A stretch of DNA of 64,000 nt, taken from positions 62,001 to 126,000 of the forward strand of contig JAWKHJ010000007.1 of NCBI GenBank assembly GCA_041394905.1, in the 5' to 3' direction. The DNA is from RI-231 sp041394905 (GTDB taxonomy: Bacteria > Acidobacteriota > Terriglobia > Bryobacterales > UBA6623). The notes under the pieces were generated by a model. The model did no database searches. It was not told the origin of the DNA and was given only the letters and a program-made list of their open reading frames with translations. Positions 29,554 to 38,428 of this stretch are shown piece by piece; position 1 is the first letter of the stretch, and every line of letters starts with the position of its first letter. The translations under genes were made by a program, and so were the position numbers.

Positions 29554-30538
29554 ATGGCCTACATGGACGAGATCGCACGCATCACCAGGTCCGCATCGAC
29601 GACCCGGATTTCGGCTTCCGCCACGCGCACCGGCGGCCACGGCGCGAGCGGCTCACCACCGACGGCCGTCTGAACATCGTCGCGGCCGATCATCCGGCGC
29701 GGCGGGTGACCGCGGCCAGCGCCGCGCCGCTTGCCATGGCCGACCGGGCCGATTTTTTGGGGCGGATCCTGCGCGTGCTCGAGTGCGAGCGGGTCGACGG
29801 CGTAATGGCGACGATGGACGTGCTCGAAGAGCTGCTGATCGTCGCCGGGCTCCGCGCTGCGGCGGGCCAGCCTGACCCGTTGGCCGGGAAGCTGCTCATC
29901 GCAAGCCTGAACCGCGGCGGCCTGGCTGGGGTCGCCTGGGAGATGGACGACCCCATGACCGGGCCCTCGCCCGAGGCTTGCGCAGCCTGGAAGCTCGATG
30001 GCGCGAAGATCCTGCTGCGGCTGTGCGACAGCGACCCGCTTCGCTGCACACCTTGGAGGCGACTGCCGAAGCGATGCGCGAAACCGAGCGCGCAGGCCTG
30101 CCCATGTTCCTCGAGCCGCTACCGATCGAGCGAACCGACGCGGGCTTCCGCGTGGTGAAGAGCCCAGAAGCGCTCGCCAAGATCGTGGGCGTGGCCTCAG
30201 CGCTCGGTGAAAGCAGCCGGCGGCTGTGGCTCAAGCTGCCCTATTGCGAAGGCTACGAGCGGAAACAGTGGCCGAAGGCTACAACGCTGCCGATTCTTCT
30301 GCTCGGCGGCGAGTCGGCCGGAAACATCGGCCCGTTCGTCGAGGCCGCGAGCCATGGCTGCCGGCGCGCAACCGGCACGTCCGCGGGCGCTGGTGGGCCG
30401 GAATGCCGGTGCTCTACCAAGTCCCGGCGGGCCTGGGCGACGGCTGATCCGCTGGGAACTGCTCTGGCAGCGGCAGAGCTACCCCGGCGTCAACGGCGAT
30501 CCGCTGGCAGAGGCGGGTCGATGCACACAGCTCCGTAG
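29554..30538 (+). CDS. Cgl0158-family (beta/alpha)8-barrel aldolase-like protein of inositol clusters, several frameshifts
   Basis: It begins 4 bp after iolC with M-D-E-I-A-R-I-T. Correcting indels near 29588 and 29638 gives R-I-D-D-P-D-F-G-F-R-H-A and R-L-N-I-V-A-A-D-H-P-A-R-R. G-V-M-A-T-M-D-V-L-E, S-L-N-R-G-G-L, L-D-G-A-K-I-L-L-R, L-K-L-P-Y-C and L-L-L-G-G-E-S-A-G follow in shifting frames (near 30045, 30265 and 30350). These match the barrel proteins found beside iolC in actinobacterial and other inositol loci, where they are thought to replace the IolJ aldolase. That would give dihydroxyacetone phosphate and malonate semialdehyde. The 3' end is unclear, between about 30447 and 30560. Confidence 0.72.
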
Positions 30539-30705
30539 CTCTGGCGGCAGTCGAGGCTGATCGGGCGGGTGGCGTGCGCACATGAAAGCTGCGACCGGCG
30601 TAGTGTTCGGGCGTGAGAAACCGTGCTTCGATTTCGACACAGCGGCTAGAGATACCGCGCAGGAGTAAAAAGTTCATCCGGCCGAGGACCCACAGCCCTC
30701 TCCGC

Positions 30706-30711
30706 TAGAAT
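30706..30711 (+). promoter_or_regulatory. -10 box TAGAAT, 8 nt before a GTG start
   Basis: TAGAAT ends 8 nt before the GTG at 30720, so transcription should begin at or next to the start codon. No Shine-Dalgarno sequence is present. The same hexamer and spacing recur at 52826. Confidence 0.5.
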
Positions 30712-30719
30712 CAAAAGCC

Positions 30720-32082
30720 GTGCTCACCCGCCGCGACTTCCTCGCCTCGACCGCTGCCGCAGTTCCCCTCGCCGCCCAGCAGCCCAAGCCCAACATCATC
30801 TTCATCCTCGCCGACGACTTGGGCTATGGCGACCTCGGCTGCTACGGCCAGACGCGCATCTCGACCCCCAACATCGACCGCATCGCCCGCGAAGGCATGC
30901 GCTTCACCCAGGCCTATGCCGGCTCCACCGTCTGCGCGCCGTCGCGTTGCTGCCTCATGACGGGCCTGCACACCGGCCACGCCCGCGTGCGCGGCAACGC
31001 CGCCGCCAACGGTCCGCGTCCGCCGCTCGCACCTGAGGACGCCACCGTTGCGGAGATGATGCAAAAGGCCGGCTACAAGACCGGCGCCTTCGGCAAGTGG
31101 GCCCTCGGCGAAGCCCACACCAGCGGACGACCAAACCTCAAGGGCTTCGACCAGTTCTACGGCTACTACAACCAGACCCACGCCCACAGCTACTACCCGA
31201 CCCACCTGTGGGAGAACGAGCGATACACGCTCATCCGCGAAAACCGCGGCTCGCAGCGCTCGGGCTACTCCCACGACCTGATCGCCCAAAAGGCGCTCGA
31301 CTGGGTCGACGACGCCGCCGGCTCGCCCTTCTTCCTCTACCTCGCCTTCACCACGCCGCACGCCGACAACGAGCTCGGCGCCGACACCGGCGACGGCATG
31401 CCCGTCCCCGACTACGGCGAATACGCCGACAAGCCCTGGCCGACGACCGAAAAAGGCTTCGCCGCCATGATTACGCGCATGGACCGTGACATCGGCCGCC
31501 TGCTCGACCTCCTGAAGAAGAAGGGCGTGGACGGCGACACGCTGATCCTGTTCAGCTCCGACAACGGCCCCCACCAAGAAGGCGGCCACGACCCCAAGTT
31601 CTTCGAGAGCCAAGGCGGGCTGCGCGGCATTAAGCGCGACATGTATGAAGGCGGCGTGCGCGTGCCGGCGCTTGCGCGCTGGCCGGGCCGAGTCAAGCCC
31701 GGCGTCGTCAGCAAACAAGTCTGGGCGTTCTGGGATTTTTTCCCCACCGCGTGTGATCTCGCCGGAATTGCGCCGCCCGCCGGTCTCGACGGCGTCTCGA
31801 TCGTCCCCGCTCTTGACGGAAAATCGCTCGCGGAACGGCCGCCTCTTTATTGGGAGTTTCACGAGCGTAACAACACGGCGATGGCGGCCCGCGACGGCGA
31901 CTGGAAAGCTGTACGAAAAAGCCCAAAAGCCCCGATCGAGCTCTACGACCTGAGCCAAGACGTCGCCGAGCGCCATGATGTAGCTGCCCGCAACCCGCAA
32001 GTGGTTGCAAAGATGGAAACATCTGCTCTCCACAGCGCGCTCCGACTCCGCCGCATTTCCGCTGCGGAACGGCGGACGGTAA
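30720..32082 (+). CDS. Arylsulfatase-type S1 sulfatase (2), one 3' frameshift
   Basis: From a GTG start the Tat-like T-R-R-D-F-L-A-S-T leads into P-N-I-I-F-I-L-A-D-D-L-G-Y-G-D-L-G-C-Y-G. The formylglycine site is V-C-A-P-S-R-C-C-L-M-T-G. F-G-K-W-A-L-G and F-S-S-D-N-G-P-H complete the metal and sulfate site. The frame changes near 32010: removing one A from GAAAC gives M-E-H-L-L-S-T-A-R-S-D-S and a stop at 32082 (453 residues), matching the usual sulfatase C-terminus better than the frame that runs to 32117. It desulfates glycans in the periplasm. It precedes TonB receptor 2 on the same strand. Confidence 0.93.
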
Positions 32083-32117
32083 TCCGAAAAGCCACGGAAT
32101 TCATACCTTCTCCCTAG

Positions 32118-32324
32118 CCTGGAAAGCCTCATTCCAATTCCAGTTTCCGGCTATCTAGGAATTTGGGTGAACCATGGCTACTTATTCGGGATTACTCTGG
32201 AATTGGTCTCGGGGATTACGATCCCTGACTTCGGAGTGGAGGGTCTGACCGGCGCCAATCGCCGGCGTATTCCGTCATGGGGGTGACGGAAAGGCCCTGA
32301 GTTAAAGGGAAAGGAAATACCAAA
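32118..32324 (+). promoter_or_regulatory. Hairpin-rich leader of TonB receptor 2 (candidate structured RNA)
   Basis: Four perfect or near-perfect inverted repeats lie in about 170 nt. First, CCAATTCCAG (32134-32143) pairs with CTGGAATTGG (32197-32206). Second, an 8-bp stem 32209-32216/32221-32228 closes a TACG tetraloop. Third, CCGGCG (32249-32254) pairs with CGCCGG (32260-32265). Fourth, TTCCGTCA (32270-32277) pairs with TGACGGAA (32284-32291). CTGGAA at 32119-32124 can also pair with TTCCAG 32138-32143, an alternative to the first stem. AAGGA (32311-32315) is the ribosome-binding site, 9 nt before the ATG. It resembles no riboswitch I know. Confidence 0.5.
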
Positions 32325-35300
32325 ATGAACCGGACGTTCCTGTCGACGTTCGGCCTCTTGGCGTGCCTGCTGGTCTGCAGTTCGACCGCGTTGTTCGCCC
32401 AGGCCGATACAGCTCAGATATCAGGATTCGTGAAGGATGCAACTGGAGCAGTCGTTCCCGGCGCTTCCGTCACGCTCACCAACGAAGCGACCCAGCTCAC
32501 CCGCCAGGTCGAAACGAACGAGAGCGGCTATTACGTCGTCTCCGCTCTGCCTCCCGGCTACTACACCGTCGCCGTCGAAGCCGAAGGCTTCAAGCGTTCC
32601 GTCACCTCGCAGAACAAGCTCGACGCGAGCATCGCCGCCAACGTGGACGTGACGCTCGAAGTCGGCGCGGTCAGCGAGTCGATCGAGGTTACGGCCTCGG
32701 CGACGCAGTTGCAGTCGGAGACCGCGACGGTTGGCCGGCTGGTCGATCAGACCCAGATCGAAAACATCGTCCTCAACGGACGCAATCCGTTGTTCCTGGC
32801 GCTGCTCAAGCCGGGCGTGCGCGGCGGCTCGCTCGCCGGCTTCAGCTTCGGCCTGACCTCAGGCGGCTTCTCAATCAACGGCTCGCGCTCGCAGGACAAC
32901 GTCATCCAGCAGGACGGCGCGATCAACATGCGCACCCGCGCCAACGGCACCTCGATCGGCGTCGCCGACACCGAGACCGTGCAGGAGATGCAGGTGCTCA
33001 CCGCCGACTACGCCGCCGAGTACGGCCGCACCAACGGCGGCATGATCCGCATGGTCACCAAGAGCGGCACTTCGCAGTTCCACGGCGCCGCCTACGAGTA
33101 CTTCCGCAACGACAAGCTCGACGCCAACACCTGGCAGCGCAATCGCAGCGGTCTCGACCGCACGGCGAACAAGTTCAACCAGTTCGGCTACGTGCTCTCA
33201 GGCCCGGTGTTCGTGCCCAACAAGTGGAACACCGACAAAAACAAGCTGTTCTGGCTCTGGAGCCAGGAGTGGGTGCGGTACCGCGAAGAGAGCACCTCGA
33301 TCATCACCGTGCCTTCGCTCGCGATGCGCACAGGCGACTTCTCCGAGCTGCTCAGCGCGTCGAACCCGTTCTTCGGCCGGGTGCGTACCGTGAACGACCC
33401 GAGCACCGGTTCGGCCTTTGCGAACAACATCATTCCGCAGTCGCGCCTCAGCCCGAACGGCGTCGCGATGTTGAACGCCTCGCCCGAGCCGAGCCCGGGC
33501 TTCCTGCAAGGCCGCAACAACTTCATCCAGACCCGGCCCTCGCCCCAGGACCAACGCAAGGACACGGTCTCGGTCGACTACAACCCGAACGAGAGCCACA
33601 ACTTCCGCTTCCGGCTGCAGAACTACAACTTCTTCCAGCCCGAAGCCTTCCGCAGCGGGACGGACCGTGCGGTCCGCACGATCGACCGGCCCAACCGCAC
33701 CTACACGCTGAACTACATCTGGACGGTCAGCCCGACCTGGATCAACGAAGCGTTGGCGTCGGTCTCCTATGACCGCGTCTACCTCGAGGTGCCGATCACC
33801 GACCGCCTCAAGCGCTCGACCTACGGTATCGACTACCCGTACATCTTCCCCGAGCGCAAGGAGATCTTCGACAAGATCCCGACGATCGACATCTCGAACT
33901 TCCAGCAGATCGACGGCGGCCCGTACCCGTCTTCGTCCTCGGGCCCGATCTACCAGCTGTCGAACAACGTGACCCACATCTTCGGCAACCACACGCTCAA
34001 GTTCGGCGGCCGTTACGAGCGCGCCGGCCAGAACGACTTCGACCAGATCAACGTGTCGGGCGTACCGGGCGGCACCAACAACCAGAACGGCCGCTTCATC
34101 GACACCGATAGCCGCGCCAACGGCTCGGGCATGGCGGTCTCCAACGCCGCTCTCGGCCTCTTCACCAGCTATGCGGAGATCGGCCCACGCGCCTACACCC
34201 CGTACCGCGGCCAAATGTGGGAAGCCTTTGTGCAGGACTCCTGGAAGGCCACCCAGAAGCTTCGCGTGGAGCTCGGCCTGCGCTACACCTGGATGTACCC
34301 CTACTACTACTCGGTGTGGCGGAACATGGCCGTGTTCGATCCGAGCAAGTACGATCCCTCCAAGGCGGTCGTGCAGGACCCCAAGAACGGCAACGTGCTC
34401 TCGGGCGACCGCTTCAACGGCGTCGTCATCCCGGGCACGGGCTGGCCGGAGGCGGCGTTCGGCCGCGTCGCCATCGCGGATTCGGGCGAGTACAACAACC
34501 TGTTCAGCGGCGGCTCCAAGTACTACGGGCAGATCCAGAATGCCAACTTCCAGCCGCGCGTCGGCTTGGCCTACCGGCTCAATGATAAGACCGTCATCCG
34601 CTCCGGCATCGGCCGCTTCTTCGCGCGTCCTGGCGTGGCGGACAACATCTTCCTGGGCGGAAACCCTCCGTTCCAGCCGACAGTCTCGATCTCGGACGGC
34701 TTGGCCGACAACCCCGGCTCGGGCACGGCAGTCGGCTTCCCGCAGTACTTCATGACGCAAGACCCAGTGTTCAAGATCCCGTCGGCATGGAACTGGAACT
34801 TTACCGTCGAACGCCAAGTCGGCCGCGACACGATCGTCGAGGTCGGCTACGTCGGCCGCGTCGGTCTCCACATGGAGCGCGTGCGCGACCTCAACCAGTT
34901 GCCAATCGGCACGGTCCAGGAGAACCCGAACGTGAACCGCAACTACCTGCGCCCCTACAAGGGCTTCGCCAACATCGTGATGAACGAGAATGCGGCGCGG
35001 TCTGAGTACAAAGCGCTCCAATTCAGCGTCAATCGACGCTTCACCAAAGGCCTAAGCTACGGCTTGGCTTACACCTACGGGTCGAGCTGGGACAACGCCG
35101 ACAACCGCCGCGACCAGATCTACAACTCCTACAACGACAAGAACTTCTGGGGCTGGTCGGACTTCGACACGCGCCACGTTCTGATCATGAACACGGTCTG
35201 GGAAGCGCCGTTCTTCAAGAACTCGACGAACGGCTTCCTAAAGAACACCCTCGGCGGCTGGACGCTCTCGGGCGTCGTCCAGTTCCAGAGCGGCACCCCG

Positions 35301-35750
35301 TTCACCGTACAGACTTCGGACGACTTCGCGGGAATCGGTTCCGGCGACGCCGGCCAGCCTTGGGAAGTCTCCGCCGATCCTTACCTCGGCAAGGGCGACC
35401 GCGGCTTCTCCGAAGGCGTGGGGAACGACAACGTGTACTTCTTCCGCACCATGGACTCGAGCGGCAATCCGCTGTTCACGGCCCCGGCGCAAGGCACGTT
35501 CTCCGCGACCCAACACCGCAACCAGTACCTGCACGGCCCCGGCTTCCAGAACTGGAACCTGGGCGTTTTCAAGAACTTCTCGATCACGGAGCGCCAAAAG
35601 GTCAGCTTCCGCGCGGAGTTCTTCAACCTGCCGAACCACCCCAACCTGGGCGGCGTCGACTCGAACCCGCGCAACTCGACGTTCGGCCGCGTGACGTCGA
35701 AGAACAACGACCGGCGCAACATCCAGTTGAGCTTGCGCTACTCGTTCTAG
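32325..35750 (+). CDS. Oar-like TonB-dependent receptor with carboxypeptidase-regulatory-like domain (receptor 2), intact
   Basis: 1141 residues in one frame. The signal peptide (about 1-26) ends A-L-F-A-Q. A CarboxypepD_reg-like domain (about 30-110) has I-S-G-F-V-K-D-A-T-G-A-V-V-P-G-A. The plug (about 120-250) has L-N-G-R-N-P and L-T-A-D-Y-A-A-E-Y-G-R-T-N-G-G. The 22-strand barrel ends in S-L-R-Y-S-F with a terminal aromatic residue for BAM recognition. It should bind and import a large substrate, probably a glycan fragment, with energy from TonB-ExbBD (not in the window). The leader is unusually structured and a terminator follows. The sulfatase upstream and D-tartrate dehydratase downstream suggest a sugar or sugar-acid context. 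Confidence 0.93.
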   Translation: MNRTFLSTFGLLACLLVCSSTALFAQADTAQISGFVKDATGAVVPGASVTLTNEATQLTRQVETNESGYYVVSALPPGYYTVAVEAEGFKRSVTSQNKLDASIAANVDVTLEVGAVSESIEVTASATQLQSETATVGRLVDQTQIENIVLNGRNPLFLALLKPGVRGGSLAGFSFGLTSGGFSINGSRSQDNVIQQDGAINMRTRANGTSIGVADTETVQEMQVLTADYAAEYGRTNGGMIRMVTKSGTSQFHGAAYEYFRNDKLDANTWQRNRSGLDRTANKFNQFGYVLSGPVFVPNKWNTDKNKLFWLWSQEWVRYREESTSIITVPSLAMRTGDFSELLSASNPFFGRVRTVNDPSTGSAFANNIIPQSRLSPNGVAMLNASPEPSPGFLQGRNNFIQTRPSPQDQRKDTVSVDYNPNESHNFRFRLQNYNFFQPEAFRSGTDRAVRTIDRPNRTYTLNYIWTVSPTWINEALASVSYDRVYLEVPITDRLKRSTYGIDYPYIFPERKEIFDKIPTIDISNFQQIDGGPYPSSSSGPIYQLSNNVTHIFGNHTLKFGGRYERAGQNDFDQINVSGVPGGTNNQNGRFIDTDSRANGSGMAVSNAALGLFTSYAEIGPRAYTPYRGQMWEAFVQDSWKATQKLRVELGLRYTWMYPYYYSVWRNMAVFDPSKYDPSKAVVQDPKNGNVLSGDRFNGVVIPGTGWPEAAFGRVAIADSGEYNNLFSGGSKYYGQIQNANFQPRVGLAYRLNDKTVIRSGIGRFFARPGVADNIFLGGNPPFQPTVSISDGLADNPGSGTAVGFPQYFMTQDPVFKIPSAWNWNFTVERQVGRDTIVEVGYVGRVGLHMERVRDLNQLPIGTVQENPNVNRNYLRPYKGFANIVMNENAARSEYKALQFSVNRRFTKGLSYGLAYTYGSSWDNADNRRDQIYNSYNDKNFWGWSDFDTRHVLIMNTVWEAPFFKNSTNGFLKNTLGGWTLSGVVQFQSGTPFTVQTSDDFAGIGSGDAGQPWEVSADPYLGKGDRGFSEGVGNDNVYFFRTMDSSGNPLFTAPAQGTFSATQHRNQYLHGPGFQNWNLGVFKNFSITERQKVSFRAEFFNLPNHPNLGGVDSNPRNSTFGRVTSKNNDRRNIQLSLRYSF

Positions 35751-35769
35751 GCAAACTCGCTCTGAACCC

Positions 35770-35810
35770 GCCCGCCCCGGCCTTCCACGCCTGGGCGGGC
35801 GCTTTCGTTT
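35770..35810 (+). terminator. Terminator after TonB receptor 2
   Basis: GCCCGCCC (35770-35777) pairs perfectly with GGGCGGGC (35793-35800) around a 15-nt loop. GCTTTCGTTT follows. The T-run is interrupted, so efficiency is uncertain. Confidence 0.7.
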
Positions 35811-35816
35811 CCGGGA

Positions 35817-35822
35817 TAAAAT
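35817..35822 (+). promoter_or_regulatory. -10 box TAAAAT, 9 nt before the tarD GTG start
   Basis: TAAAAT directly follows the receptor terminator and ends 9 nt before the GTG at 35832. The predicted transcript is leaderless or nearly so. Confidence 0.5.
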
Positions 35823-35831
35823 GGCGAGTTC

Positions 35832-36994
35832 GTGAGAATTCGCGCCATCCACAACGCCGTCGTCCCGATCGCCTCCGAGATCCGGAACGCTTACATCTCC
35901 TTCGCCAAGATGACCGTCTCGGTCGTCGCCATCGTCTCGGACGTCGAACGCGACGGCAAGCCATTAGTCGGCTACGGCTTCAACTCGAACGGCCGCTACG
36001 ACCAGCAGGGCCTGCTTAGCCGCCGCTTCATCCCGCGTCTAATGGACGCCGATCCGAAAGCATTGCTCGACGACGAGCGCGACAATTTCGACCCGCACAA
36101 GGCCTGGAAGGCCATGATGGCCGACGAGAAGCCCGGCGGCCATGGCGAACGCTCGGTCGCCGTCGGCGTGCTCGACATGGCGCTGTGGGACCTGGTCGCG
36201 AAGATCGAGGGCAAGCCGCTCTACCGGCTGCTCGCCGAGCGCTACCGCGGCGGGAAGGCGGACGAGTCCGTCTGGGTCTACGCCGCGGGCGGCTACTACT
36301 ATCCGGGCAAGGACATCCCTCAGCTCGTCGCCGAGATGCAGCGCTACGTCGCGATGGGCTACGAGGCGGTGAAGATCAAGATCGGCGGCGCCCCGCTCGC
36401 CGAAGACCTCGAGCGCATCGAGGCCGTGCTCGAAGCGATCGGGCCAAGCCGCCGTCTGGCCGTCGACGCCAACGGGCGCTTCGACCGCGCAACCGCGCTC
36501 GCCTACGCCGAAGCTCTCTCAGCCTACCCGCTGCTTTGGTACGAGGAGGCCGGCGACCCGCTCGACTACGCACTCAACGCCGAAGTCGCCGCGGCGTCGA
36601 AGGTCCCCGTCGCGACCGGCGAGAATCTGTTCTCCATGCAGGACGCGCGCAACCTGCTGCGCCACGGCGGCATGCTGCGCGAGAGCTGGACTACAAATGG
36701 ACCCGGCGCTGAGCTACGGCCTGGTCGAATACTTGCGGACACTCGGCGCGCTCGAAGCCGAGGGCTGGTCGCCGCGCCGCTGCGTCCCCCACGGCGGACA
36801 CCAATTCGCGCTGCACTTGGCCGCGGGGCTGAGCCTGGGCGGGAACGAGTCCTATCCGGGGTTTTCGAGCCCTTTGGGGGATTTGCCGACGGCGTCCCGG
36901 TCGAGAACGGGCGCGTCAAGCTGCCCGATGCGCCAGGCATCGGCATCGAAGCCAAGCAAAGCCTTCGGGGGTGTATGAGCGACTAGTGGGTTAG
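35832..36994 (+). CDS. tarD: D(-)-tartrate dehydratase (enolase superfamily), frameshifted near the 3' end
   Basis: It belongs to the mandelate racemase/muconate lactonising group. N-A-Y-I-S-F-A-K-M-T, F-N-S-N-G-R-Y, E-K-P-G-G-H-G-E-R-S and Y-A-A-G-G-Y-Y-Y-P-G-K are signatures of the characterised Bradyrhizobium TarD. Catalytic K-I-K-I-G-G, metal ligands in V-D-A-N-G-R-F, Y-E-E-A-G-D and T-G-E-N-L-F-S, and the acid/base His in P-H-G-G-H-Q are all present. It dehydrates D-tartrate to oxaloacetate with Mg2+. Indels lie near 36690, 36862 and 36972; the corrected C-terminus ends at 36994, or at 36986 if the last indel is ignored. The GTG start has no Shine-Dalgarno but a -10 box 9 nt away. Confidence 0.88.
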
Positions 36995-37020
36995 AAGGCC
37001 CGCTCGCAACACAACTCTCT

Positions 37021-37888
37021 CTACGTCAGCGCGCCCTTGAGGTAGTCGAAGCACTTGCCGACTTCGACGACCGTATCCCCGCCCTTGTACTCGTACTCGA
37101 TGTTGGCAGGGATGCGGTACTTGTTGTCGCGCAGCACGTGTAAGCACTCGGCGATCGGCGTCTGGCCCTGACCGAATGGCATGTTGACGTCTTCCTTCGT
37201 CTTATCCTTGATGTGCAAGGTGACGATGTCGGAGTGGCGCTTTTTGAGAAAGTCCACCGGATCGAAGCCGGCGCCGAAGAAGTGGCCGATGTCGAGATTG
37301 ATCGCGATGTACCGGGTGCCCTTCATCGCCCGGTCGAAATCGTCCGGAGTGGCAAACTCGTTATCGCGGATGTGCGAGTGGTTGTGCATTCCGACGCGCA
37401 TCTTGTGCTTTTGCGCGGCCTTGTCGACACGCTTGGCGACAGAGACGTTCGCCGAGGCCGTGATCACTTTCGCGCCGAGCGCCTTGGCCATCTCGGAAGC
37501 CGCGCTCGATCTCGGGGTCGGTGAAGTCGTCGCGGAAGCTGTAGTTGAACGCATAGAGGTCCACACCGGCTTCGTGGAACAGCTCGTGGACCTGCTCGAA
37601 CTTGCCTAGATCGACGTTCAAGCGCCAATCGCGCAGCTCTTCACGGCTGGGACGCTTGCCCGGCATGCGCTCCATGTGGCCGCTCCACATTTCGCACTCG
37701 CCCAGGCCAATCTGTTTCATCGCCGCCACGGCCTCTTCGATCGGGCGGTCGCGAAAGCTGTAGCTCTGCGCCCCGATCTGGACGCCCTGAAAGATCGAGT
37801 GGATGCCTTCGTGGGCGGAAAGCGCTCCCGCGCCGGCTACGAGGCCGGCGGAGGCTGCTAGAAATTGGCGGCGGTCAAGCGTGAACAT
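37021..37888 (-). CDS. Sugar phosphate isomerase/epimerase (AP endonuclease 2-like TIM barrel), exported, one frameshift
   Basis: It starts at the ATG at 37888 with a Tat-like L-D-R-R-Q-F-L-A-A-S-A-G. I-G-A-Q-S-Y-S-F-R-D, G-L-G-E-C-E-M-W and L-Y-A-F-N-Y-S belong to the xylose-isomerase-like barrel. The frame changes near 37500 and continues M-A-K-A-L-G-A-K-V-I-T, G-M-H-N-H-S-H, L-D-I-G-H-F and L-H-I-K-D-K. These supply the metal-binding Glu/His/Asp set of the family. Secreted members are very common in glycan-degrading soil bacteria. They are thought to isomerise or epimerise free sugars, but the substrate here is unknown. It is convergent with tarD. Confidence 0.82.
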
Positions 37889-37920
37889 GGCAGGCTTTAT
37901 GCTAGCCGATTCGGACTCCG

Positions 37921-38283
37921 CTAGGCGGCGCGGTTTCGCGGCACCGGGCCGCCGCCTTCGCGCTCCCGCTCTTCTTCGCAAGGAACGCAACGCCGCGCCC
38001 ACGGAGCCGCTTCCAGGCGGCGCGGAGCGATCTTCTCTCCACAGTCTTCACAAATCCCGTACTCGCCGGCTTCGAGCGCTTCCATGGCGGACTCGATTTC
38101 CTGCCGGCGACGCCAAAACGTCTCCGCCGCCCCCGCGGCCAAAGTCGCTTCCTGCATGGCTTGACCCTGGTCTCCCTCGTCTCCCGACGATTCGGCCAGT
38201 CGCGGTCTTTCAATCCCAGTTTGGAGCCGGTTGAGCTCGCCTTCAAGGCGCTCCCGAATAGCCCGGATTTGTTTTTGGGTCAT
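37921..38283 (-). CDS. DksA/TraR-type zinc-finger protein
   Basis: 120 residues from the ATG at 38283, which has AGGAGGA (38288-38294) four nt upstream; this rejects the open frame starting at 38430. The N-terminal two-thirds is a coiled-coil (about 5-75) followed by Y-G-I-C-E-D-C-G-E-K-I and R-R-C-V-P-C-E, the C4 zinc finger of the DksA/TraR family. Such proteins bind the RNA polymerase secondary channel and tune promoters with ppGpp; short members often lack the DksA tip acidic residues, which I cannot place here. It is divergent from the TIM-barrel gene at 38429. Confidence 0.85.
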   Translation of the reverse strand: MTQKQIRAIRERLEGELNRLQTGIERPRLAESSGDEGDQGQAMQEATLAAGAAETFWRRRQEIESAMEALEAGEYGICEDCGEKIAPRRLEAAPWARRCVPCEEEREREGGGPVPRNRAA

Positions 38284-38428
38284 CTGGTCCTCCTCTTCTC
38301 CTTCCGCAAGGATTCTCCACACCTCGGGGAGGTATTGCAATAAGAAGTTTGACTGAGCCCCAGGGTTACCACCTGAGGCCGAAAACATCGCGACCTCCAA
38401 GAGCGTTTCGGTACACTGACCCTTCCTC

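Noticed and set aside
30560..30719. Small gene between the Cgl0158-like gene and sulfatase 2
   Set aside because: Short open frames on both strands have no ribosome-binding site or recognisable composition; the stretch holds the sulfatase promoter.
32118..32324. Leader of TonB receptor 2 as a cobalamin, TPP, c-di-GMP or SAM riboswitch
   Set aside because: None of their conserved core sequences can be found; only generic hairpins are visible, so no class is assigned.
33198..35021. Minus-strand open frame (607 codons) opposite TonB receptor 2
   Set aside because: Val/Asp/Arg-rich shadow translation caused by codon bias; no motif, ribosome-binding site or promoter. Similar shadows at 16550-18028 and 30711-32132 were dropped for the same reason.
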